Origin: Metridium senile
Lineage: Eukaryota > Cnidaria > Anthozoa > Actiniaria > Metridiidae
Assembly: GCA_949775045.1 (NCBI GenBank)
Contig: OX459097.1
Coordinates: 13,543,710 to 13,607,709, forward strand
Direction: 5' to 3'
Length of the DNA: 64,000 nucleotides
The notes under the pieces are model-generated. The model was not told the origin of the DNA. It saw only the letters and a list, made by a program, of their open reading frames with translations, and searched no databases. This document shows positions 45,385-55,600 of this stretch, piece by piece (position 1 is the first letter of the stretch; each line of letters begins with the position of its first letter). Both the position numbers and the translations under genes were made by a program.

Positions 45385-48230
45385 GCCGTCGCATGTTTGT
45401 AATCTATGTTGTGCAATACTCAACATATTGGCGAAGAGGATAAAACTTAACACAAAAACTTTTTTTGTGTAAAAATTCCCTCCGGAATTAGGGAATAGGT
45501 AGAGCGAAAATTCGTCGAAATTCAAAAGAAAATCCACAGAAATACTCGATCGTGCATCAAATCACGGCCCACGTGCGAACGACGAAATGCCCGACCAAGT
45601 GGATAACCTACACCTCAAATTATACCTCAAATGACAACTATCTATACTGGTTCAGACAAGTCTATAATCAGTGAAAAGCTCTACAAAGAAAACTTCTCCA
45701 ACCAAAAATTGCACTCATCTACAACTACCTTTGTTACTTACACGAAGGAAGAAGTCAAACCCCTTGGATATATGAAATATGGTGATCAACAGCTCACATT
45801 ACCACTGTATGTTATCAGCACTAATGCACCACCACTGTTTGGACGGGAATGGCTGAAACACATTCAACTCAACTGGCAACAACTACATGCTATGAGGACC
45901 CCGATGAACATTGAGCAATTGATAAATCAACATGGTTCTCTCTTCGATGATCAACTTGGAACATTGAAAGGAATTCAAGCTAAACTCACTCTCAAGGATG
46001 GATCAGCCCCAAAATTCCATAAGGCAAGACCCGTACCCTTTGCATAGAGGAAGAAAGTAAGCGACAAGCTGAACCAACTAGAATCTGAAGGGATCATCGA
46101 GAAGGTACAGTACAGTGACTGGGGCGCCCCAATTGTACCAGTTGACCTGAGCCTGATGGTGGAGTGCGAATCTGCGGTGACTTCAAGGTAACCATAAATC
46201 CTGAATTAGAAGTTGACAAGTACCCACTGCCCAGAATAGACGAAATATTTGCCAACATTGCAGGAGGAGAAAAGTTTTCAAAGCTTGATCTATACGCCAT
46301 GCATACCTACAGATGGAAGTCGCTGAAGAATGTCGTCATCTCCTTACTGTAAATACACACCAAGGGCTCTATCGCTACAAAAGATTAGTCTATGGAATAG
46401 CACCAGCCCCTGCTATATGGCAGAAAGCAATGGATCAAGTTCTACAAGGCCTCCCAAGGGTCCAATGTTACCGACATTGACGACATAATTGTAACAGGAA
46501 AAGATGACGATGAACATTGTCAAAATCTTGACAAAGTCATGACTCGCCTTGAGGAAGCTGGCCTCAAGCTGAACAAAGAAAAGTGTGAATTCCTCAAGGA
46601 TCAGGTGGAGTACTGTGGTCATGTGATTAACAAGAATGGCCTCTGCAAGCCACAAAAGAAGATCGAAGCTGTGATCAACGCCCCAAGTCCTCAAAATGTC
46701 AACCAACTGAGATCATGGCTCGGTTTTGTTAATTACTACCACAAGTTCCTACCAGACCTGGCCACAGAGCTACAGCCTCTGCATGAACTCCTTAAACAGG
46801 ATACTCCTTGGCACTGGGACAAAAAGCAAGAACTAGCCTTTACAAAAGTGAAATCCATGGTAGCCTCCGACACCGTCCTTACACACTATGACCCAGACAA
46901 AGAATTGCGCTTAGCGGCAGATGCCTCGGCATATATATGGTCTTGGATGTGTTCTCTCTCATGTGATGCCAAATGGAAGCGAGAGATCAGTGGCCTTTGC
47001 TTCACGCACCCTCAATGATGCAGAAAAGTTGTACCCACAACTTCAAAAGGAGGCATTAGCCATTGTGTGGGGAGTAAAAAAGTTCCAGTACTATCTCGAA
47101 GGTTGTCCTTTCACACTGATTACAGATCACATGCCCCTGACTACAATATTTCACCCTCACAAGGGAATATCAGCTACAGCTTCTGCACGTATTCAACGCT
47201 GGGCACTATTTCTTAGCGGATTCTCATACCAGATAGAGTATAAGAACACTAAGGCTCATGCAAATGCTGATGGATTATCCACTAGACTACCCCTAACCTG
47301 TACAAAGGAAGACAAGCAACGCAAGGACCCAGCTGACATTTTCCAGTTAAGTCAAATTGAGAGGTTGCCTGTTACAGTTAAAGAATTACGACAGGAAACA
47401 CGAAGAGATCCAGTATTAGCCCAAGTTGTACAAGCCACTATGTCTGGCTGGCCGGTGAGAAGCGCCCTCAGAGAAGATTTCCTGCCCTACTTTCAGAAAC
47501 GTGAAGAACTCACAGTCTACGATGGATGTCTACTGTGGGGAGGTCGAGCAATAGTACCTACGAAACTGCGACAACGAGTCCTAGAGAAGCTTCATGAAGG
47601 CCATATTGGCATAGTGAAGATGAAAGGATTAGCACGTAGCTACTTCTGGTGGCCTGGTTTGGATTCACAGATTGAACACACATGCAGGGACTGCGAAGGC
47701 TGCTCACTTGTGCAGAGCAATCCAACTGCGGCATCAGTTCACAGATGGGAATTCCCTGAGAAACCCTGGCAAAGAGTCCACATAGACTATGCAGGACCTT
47801 TCATGAATTCTATGTTTCTAGTAGTAGTCGACGCTCACTCAAAGTGGCCTGAAGTACGTATTATGTCAACATCAACCTCTGCAAAGACAATTGAAGCACT
47901 GAGAACCATGTTCGCCACTCATGGTTTACCAAATCAACTTGTTTCGGACAATGGCTCGCAACTCGTCTCAGATGAGTTTGAAACATTCCTTAAGATGAAT
48001 GGTATACAACATCTTAGATCTGCACCATACCACCCTAGAACCAATGGTCTGGCAGAACGTTTTGTGAGAACCCTAAAAAACGCTCTAAAGGAAAACAAAA
48101 GTTCTGCAAATCTGCAGTACAAGCTCGACACCTTCCTGTTAAAGTATCGCAACTGTCCTCATGCAACCACTGGAAATTCACCAGCAGTTATGTTAATGGG
48201 ACATCCATTAAAATGTCGCCTAGATTTGCT
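45385..48230 (+). mobile_element. Decayed Gypsy (Ty3-type) retrotransposon body
   Basis: 45385-45425 is the last 41 bp of an LTR, followed at 45428 by a TTGGCG primer-binding-like site. No gag is left. A protease piece (45631) has Tyr-Thr-Gly-Ser where Asp-Thr-Gly is needed. Reverse transcriptase sequence follows from about 46020 but is broken by a stop at 46045-46047, frameshifts near 46150 and 46300, and a damaged YxDD region near 46470. RNase H (about 46800-47280) has a frameshift near 46930. The 46921-48288 frame then carries an H2C2 zinc finger (HEGHIG … CRDCEGC) and an integrase core with all three acidic residues (VHIDYAG, SDNGSQ, LAERFV). Pol stops at 48230 against a small inverted-repeat insertion. 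The element cannot be autonomous. Confidence 0.9.
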
Positions 48231-48359
48231 GTCAAATAAAATTCTGAACGTGGGTATAAAAAAGCAAAAGCATGCAAATCATGTATAACTAGAAAATAAA
48301 AACAAACCGGCCGCTGCAAAGCGAAGGCAAATATACCCACGTTCAGAATTTTATTTGAC
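48231..48359. mobile_element. 129-bp MITE at the truncated pol end
   Basis: Begins GTCAAATAAAATTCTGAACG and ends with its reverse complement CGTTCAGAATTTTATTTGAC; 28-bp ends. Confidence 0.85.
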
Positions 48360-49252
48360 CGCCTCAAAATATTTCAATCACTATAAAATTTAGAGGCGCA
48401 CTTGAAAATATGGTGAACTTTTGATAGCTAAAAAATAAAAAAAGTTATCTCAGATTTTTTCGTTAGCGTGCTCAGAAGTAAAAATTAGAAGTTTTGCACA
48501 AAAACTGACAAACTTTTGCTGAATTGTATCCTTTCCCAAAAGAAATCCCGTGGACTAAATTAGTTCAAATTCACAGACAATATAGACAAATGTCCTGTTA
48601 ATACCTGGCTGGAAGGATTTTGATTTATCTCTTCAAAGTCTGTTGTTATCGGTAAATATTATAAAACAATGAATTTTTGCTAGGAAAAAAAATGACCCGT
48701 TTTTATTCCAAATAGGTGAGATGAATTTTTTTTAAACTTTGCCAGATTGTTGACCTAGGTAACAGCTTTAAAGTAGGCTATGTGGTTTTAAAAGTTTAGG
48801 TCGATTTTTCCCAAAAATAGGCTACATAGAAATTCGGCGGCGTTATCATTTGTCGGCTAAAATATTATCGATTTTATTAAAAATAACTTTTTTAAAAACT
48901 TTATTCTATATGTAGACATGTGTTAAAAAATATTGTCAAAATACCTTCTGACGCGGGAACTACGGCCTTTCAAACGTCGCTGGGTGAGCGCGAAAAATAC
49001 TGACCCGAGCCTCCTTAAAGTTGCGGCTTTTTACGAAAAAGTGTTTATATGCTCAGATTGATTGCGTCTTAAACCATCAAAGAAAAGAAAAGACAAGTAA
49101 AAATGACAAAAACAACATACTGCATTGTAGGTAAATCTTGATTAATTTTTTTACGTTTAATTTTATAACATGCATCCCGACATAGCTTCAAAAAGGCGGA
49201 CTCGACCGTAATCATGAATACGACGAGACCGCGAAAACTAGGCAATGAAAAC
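48360..49252. other. AT-rich spacer
   Basis: No gene, hairpin or known repeat is recognised here. Confidence 0.4.
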
Positions 49253-49255
49253 TTA

Positions 49256-50012
49256 AGCCGACGACACACCTAGGCGAATTTGTACGCTCGTAAGAGCGAA
49301 TTTCAATCGCCGCCTGAAAATCGCCAGGTCTGTCTGCTCCCTCGGCGGCGAATTTCCTGAGCGATTTTGATCGCCGACACCAGCGAATGAAATCGCTGAT
49401 ATCTGACATCTCAGATACTGGCGATCAAATTCGCCGGCGATTCGTCGTCATTCGTGCAGTGTGCCCGCTCAAGCGATAAAATAGCGCGAAAAAAGATCTC
49501 AGTAGCCAATGATATTTCATAATTTTATCACGTGACTTTAATGCCTTTTCAAAATGGCTGAATTCGAAGTAGATGATTGGACTGAGAAGAAGGAGGTTTT
49601 TTTCTTTGTAATGCATGCGTGGGCCTATAAACCCCAAAATTACGAGTTAAACTCGTATACGAGCGAAACATTGCGTGATCCTCCAAGTCCAACTCTCTTA
49701 TTAAATTTGCATGCACTACGTGAGCTTCTCTTCTCAAAATGCATGACTTGGACCAGATGTGGTTTTTTTCCCATCTTTTTGCTCTTCGTTTATTCCGCAA
49801 GCGTAATAAATACAAACAAACGGCCCAAGAAACAACTTTTTTTCTCTTCTTTATATCAGGCGCCATCTTGGGTAACCAGACAATCCGCTGTGCGTTAGGC
49901 CCCCGGGCGCAGAATAATCGCCAAGTGTGTCAGCGCTCGAGGCGATAAAAATTCGCTGGCAATTGAAATTCGGTCGTACGAGCGTACAAATTCGCCTAGT
50001 ATGTCGTCGGCT
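49256..50012. mobile_element. PIF/Harbinger-type element with transposase remnant
   Basis: Long inverted ends start AGCCGACGACA and contain GCGAATTTGTACGCTCGTA. TTA is duplicated at 49253-49255 and 50013-50015, the TWA target used by PIF/Harbinger. On the minus strand 49549-49866 contains LRREAHVVHANLIRELDLED, which resembles the N-terminal region of Harbinger transposases just before the catalytic domain. No DDE core is left, so it is a non-autonomous deletion derivative. Confidence 0.75.
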
Positions 50013-50349
50013 TTAGAATATACGCCATCTTGGATTTGAAGGTTGAATTGGTTTGGATTTCTCATACTTCTGCCTCCTTTTACTGTTCCAAATCAGCGTT
50101 GGCTTTGAGTATATGGTTTACCCAAGACATTATACAATTGCTGTTCTTTCCAAACATTTGTACGTACGGAAAGAGTTTTACTAAAACATGTCATGCAATA
50201 TATATAAGACCATTACTCGATTCATATTTGTTTTTGTTTATTTGTGCATTGTTTTTTTAAAAGAATCGAACAATTTAAAATCTATTTGTGTTGAATGTCC
50301 CAGCTGATCGTTGGCTCCTCCTGACTTTTAGTTGTCAGAAAAAGTTTGA

Positions 50350-51560
50350 ACATTTATTTATAAATGTAACACTGAATTTATATCGTACTTGGGTATTACT
50401 GTTAACAGTACATTGAAGTGGACACCCCACATCTCATCAATCTCAAGTAATGCAAGTAAGTCCAGTGGCGGATCCAGCTAGTGGGTGCAGGGGGTGCGCT
50501 CCCCTCTCTGAGATGACCTTCTACCCTCATTTAACCCTATTTTGTGTGTCTCCTTTGTGATAATTTTGTGGTGTGCACCCCCTTATCAAGTGACCTGCAG
50601 CCCTCCCTGGAGAAAATCCTGGATCCACCCCTGAAGTCACTAGGTCAAATAAGAAGAAATCTTTGGAACTGCCCAAGAAAGGTACGTGAAACCACCTATA
50701 CTACAATCGTACGGGCTAAATTAGAATACGTAAGCGCCTCTTGGGATCCATACTACAAGAAAGATATATCAGCCCTAGAGAAAGTCCAAAGAAAAGCTGC
50801 CCGTTTTTGCCTACAAAACTATAACCAAACCGCTAGTGTTACAGGTATGATCTCAGAGCTAGGATGGGACACTCCTGAATCTAGAAGAAAGAGAAATAGA
50901 CGGACACTAATGTACAAACTGAGTCACAATCTTGTTGATGTAAATACAGAATTAACAACACTTAATTCCAAATAGTGAAATGAGGACTAGAAATAGTCAC
51001 TCTTTAAAATATAGAATACAGTATGTGTGTGCAATTCCGGACGGTTTTTAGATAAATTGCCATATCATTCGTTAAATGCATTGTTTAAGAAAGATATTTT
51101 CCTTGGAGATGAGGTAACATCTAATAAAGATTTATATAAAGTATTGGTCACATACTGTACCAAAAATTTCTAAAGATATTTTCAAGTTTTCTTTTATCCC
51201 AAGAACAATACCAGAGTGGAACCATCTACCCTCGGAACTAGTGGACTCAGAGTCAGTGAATTCAAGGCTAAATTAGATCGCCATCTTGACGCTCTTTGTT
51301 GTCTTGAAAATTAAGCAAGTTGTTAATTTGATCATTATATAGTAGATTGATTGTTTTTATAGTAATATATATATTTTTAAATAATGTATATACATAAATA
51401 TTATTATTAACTATTATTTTTTATTAGTATTATTTTTATTACTCATTGTAATTTTCCAATTATTAATTATTTATTTTATTATATACACATATTATATACA
51501 GTTGATGTGATATTTTACGATTTTTATCAACTAATAAAGATGTAGATGTAGATGTAGACA
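50350..51560 (+). mobile_element. 3' end of a CR1/Jockey-like LINE, decayed
   Basis: YLGITVNSTLKWTPHISSIS (from about 50380) and then RRNL, ALEKVQRKAARFCLQNY, SRRKRNRRTLMYKL (to about 50960) match the conserved region after the reverse transcriptase of such LINEs. Later EWNHLPSELVDSESV appears near 51215 after a frame change. The copy ends in ATGTAG repeats at about 51538-51558, a typical LINE 3' tail. It is interrupted at 50463-50633. Confidence 0.8.
50463..50633. mobile_element. MITE CAGTGGCGGATCCAG inserted in the LINE
   Basis: Ends CAGTGGCGGATCCAG and CTGGATCCACCCCTG; AAGTC is duplicated at 50458-50462 and 50634-50638. Removing it restores the LINE reading frame. Confidence 0.85.
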
Positions 51561-52250
51561 TTTGTCTGATGATTTTATGATTTCGACAGTATAAGTCAAA
51601 TTGTGAATGAATGTTATATAAATAATATGAATAATAATATGAATGTTATATAAATAATAATAGAAATTGTTAATAGTGGAAGAGTGCAGAAATACAACCC
51701 AAAGGGTTAATGAAAGGTTTCTGCACCCTAGTAAATATTGATTTAATTGTGCGGAAAAAGAAAGGTTTGATATATGAAAAAGTATAGTTTGAAGAAGTAC
51801 AGTTCGCAAAGCAAGATATGTGGGCTATAAGCTAAATATAGATAATACACGATTCAAAAAATATACAGAATAAAGGTATTACAAAGACGATAAAAAAAAT
51901 TTATATTGGATTTTAGTGACTGGGGTTCCCGTGACTTGTCGTGTGGAAACGCGAATCGTGCACACTCGACGAAGGTGGACACCGCGCTTGCTTTCTACAA
52001 ATCGTTTGCGACAAGCCACAGGAAACCCAACCGCGCGTTCAAAGAATGAATCACTGGGGCCTTGTTTTCAAAATGACGCGCGGTAAAAAATTATGTTACT
52101 CGTTTTAAAAAATCCTCAGATAGAATAGTTGGGCTGCCTGTGGACAGACTAGCCTCGAATACACGTGTAAACCCTTTTATCTTTCATGATCAAAACGGGG
52201 GCCAGCCATTTGTGGTTCAAAAACTCTAATGTTTTGAGTTTCATTCTCAT
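51561..52250. other. Spacer upstream of TMEM115
   Basis: No gene recognised. TATAAATAATATGAATAATAAT-like tracts at 51613-51660, and an inverted pair around CGTGACTTGTCG (51930) and GCGACAAGCCAC (52008) that may be another MITE. Confidence 0.35.
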
Positions 52251-52378
52251 TAACCTGCGTAGCAAGCGTTTCTTTTCGGGGGAGAGAAAAAAATGTATTT
52301 TGGGATAGCTGTGTCGCCAATATGGCCGCGCGTAAACGATTTTTACATTTGCGACAGAGACGCTTGCTACGCAGGCTA
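52251..52378. mobile_element. MITE with CCTGCGTAGCAAGCG ends and 9-bp duplication
   Basis: TAACCTGCGTAGCAAGCG at left, CGCTTGCTACGCAGGCTA at right. CATTCTCAT is duplicated at 52242-52250 and 52379-52387. Confidence 0.8.
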
Positions 52379-52476
52379 CATTCTCATTACTTCAGTGCAC
52401 ATACCAACTACCATAGATAACAAAAAAAAAAAAATATGCTTTTATTATCAATGTTACTACTAAATTGAACACAAAT

Positions 52477-52555
52477 TAAGTTCTCTTTCCCGAGGCCAAT
52501 CGATCCAGATCACAAATTAAGTTCTCTTTCCCGAGTCCAATCGATCCAGATCATG
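52477..52555. repeat. Direct repeat just upstream of TMEM115
   Basis: AAATTAAGTTCTCTTTCCCG plus CCAATCGATCCAGATCA occurs twice with a 41-bp period. It lies about 70-150 bp before the start codon, in the likely promoter. Confidence 0.7.
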
Positions 52556-52624
52556 ACTTCGATGACGTCTAAAAATGCAACGTAGACCAACAGTATTACG
52601 CATGCGTGAGACTTAAAATCCAAG

Positions 52625-55600
52625 ATGGACGCCAACTTGAATCAGCTGAAGGTTTGAATTGTGTGTTTTTTTGCTTCTTTTCTCGTTGATCTAGCTCTAA
52701 TTCTTCGTGTTTTACAGGCCCAAATAAACAAGAGTCTTGGCGATGCCTCAGTTGTAGTAAAAGCTTCATGTGGAGTGGTGTGTTTGCTGTATTTACTGAC
52801 ATTTATTCCGCCAGTTTGGCCTGCCCTTGCAGTCTGCCCTGGCTTGTGAGTATTGTAGAACTTGTTAATATTGAATCAACTATTTTATAAGTATGATTAC
52901 CAAGTATTTTCATTTAAAAAATGTTCGTCGCATTACTATGAAAATATCTGTTATTTACGAGAAAACTTTCAATAAAAGTATGCTTATGAAAATCAATTAA
53001 TTAACTTTAAATTTATGAAATTTATGAATCGTTCAGTGCACAAAGCATCGATCAGTTCAAGTAGTTTCTTTAGACTATACACTATCTTTAATCCGTTTCT
53101 GCCGCCTTTGTGATTATTCTCAATATCGTTATTTTTATCATTTAATATCATCAATATTTTTGGGTGGCCTAAAACACTTTTATCACGAATTCATTTCGTT
53201 TTCAAACTTCTTATCCGTCTTTGTATTTTTATCATTTATTAAATATAGTGCTATAATTATCATAATAATTAATCGTTATTATGTTTGCTATCACCGTCAT
53301 TATCGTGTACTGTTATTATCATCATCATAATAATTATTTTTTACTGTTTTTATCTTCCACATCATCTTGAAGGTTCTCTTTGCGGTATATGATGTGGGAT
53401 AAAATAGTTATACAATGTTTTCTCATGAAATACAGTACCATGAATATCCCACTCATCACTTGTATTTTCTTTGCATACACACTCCCCTTAAGGCTCATGT
53501 ATACTAGAAAATACAAGTGACTCGTGGGATATTGCAGGGTATGCCACTCAAAACCATTGTATAACTAGTACAATGTCATCATCATCATTATTCTTTTTAC
53601 TATAATCATTATCATCATCATTCTTCAGTTCTCACTGTTGTTTTCATCTTACCATCATTCCTCTATAAAATAATGTTGCTGTTTTTATTTATTTATTTAT
53701 TGACAAATACCTTCTCTTTCTTTGTAGTTTAATTCCTCCAAACTTCAGAATATGGTCCTTGATCACAGGTGGCTTTCTTGAATACAGAATCTGGAATGTA
53801 AGTAACAGTGTTCTGCATTTTACTGCATTTTATCACACATACATACCTCACAAATAATCCTCCAATCAAATCTCTGTATTTTAGTCATGTGGTGATCCAT
53901 TATTTTGCAATAATATTGGACAGCAACCTATTGGACTGTTACCTTTGAATTACTGACCCAACTCAAAATATTCAATTTTTTTATTATTGTTTGGCATAAT
54001 AAAACACCTAAAGGACTCAACCTTGCTCCTTATGGCAGATAAGTCTTGACCTGTAGTCTCGTCCAATATTGAATTCTCAACTTAAATAATATTATTGTCA
54101 TAATGGGCTTTGATTAATCCAATATTTTCGTGGATGCCGACAGTTTGCAAGCATTCTTCCAAGCCAATCATAATGCAAAATTATCGTCAAAGAAACCCAA
54201 TGACAAGTATATAAGATCCAGCTTCATTACAGTCTACTCATCTCCTGATGAAGACTAGCAGAAACATTCAAAACATTGCAGTCCAAACCATGAATCTTTA
54301 AATCTTTAATTTTTTTTTTAGTTCATTCAAATCAATCAATCATTGTTTCAATCGTCATGTGATCAAGTCAGTAAAATGTCAATAAACAACATATTAAGAC
54401 CCACCTTCATTCCAGTCTACTCATCACCATGGTCAAGGCTCGGCAAGGCACATTCAAAATTTCAGAAAAATCACAGTTGCGGCAAGGCACGCACACAGCA
54501 CTGAACATTTCACAGTCATACGAAATCTGCTCTAAGATCCACCTCCATTACAGTCCACTGATCGCCTGATAAAGACTAACAGTCACAACATCACAGTTCA
54601 AACCTTCGACATTCGTGACACAATTGAATAACATACCCACGATGAATAATCTCTATAATTGTATTGTATAATAATCATTCATATAAATGCCAATATATGT
54701 TTGTTTTGTAGGTTATTATTGATATTATTGTGTTGGTCTTGTGTGGCAAAGTCATTGAACCACTTTGGGGAGCTTTGGAATTTTTAGTAAGTCAACCAGT
54801 GAACATTTATTATTACTATTCTTGGTTTTCATGTGATGTCATCAAAGCTAAAATCTAAACTATAAATCGCAGAAGGCTGGTCCTCTAATATTTTGTTGAT
54901 GTGTTTGAAAGATATTATTTCTGAAAGTTTGGTTGTTTTTTGTTGTTTCATTCTCGAGATATTGGAATCGAAATTCATTTCACGCAACATTGTCACACAT
55001 TTTCTAGAGCCGTAAAAAAATGTAAATTAGCCACAAATGTCACCTTTTTGGCTGGTACATAAACAAAATGTTTGTTGATTCAACTTTTCTCCTCTAAAGC
55101 ATTTTAGTTTGAGTTAAATTGTAATTTTGACGCCTGAACTTTTTGTCCGCCATGTTGGTGTACACAAGCTGTACACCAACATGCGGCTCCATACATTCTT
55201 ACCAAAAAAATAGCATATGAAATTGTTCATCTTTTGGCAGCAAAAACTTGGTTTTACTTGAATTTTTGCAAAATTACATAGTTTTACTCACTCTTTCATG
55301 TGAAAGTACTTTTATTATCTTGAGGTCTCTGAAACGGCCTGAAATAAGTTTGATGACGTCAATGAAAACCGAGAATTGCTATTCACATAATTGTTATCAT
55401 CATCAGCAGCAGCATTGCAATCATAATAAGTACCAAAACCACCAAATCATTATCATTATTAGTTTGTTTGCATTATTATTGACATCATCATGTCATCATT
55501 TTAATCATTAATCTGATTATTATTGGCACATACATGCCAACTTCCTATAGTTTCAAATATGGAAGATCGGAAGAGCAACAGGCTAAAATCTGGAGAGAAT

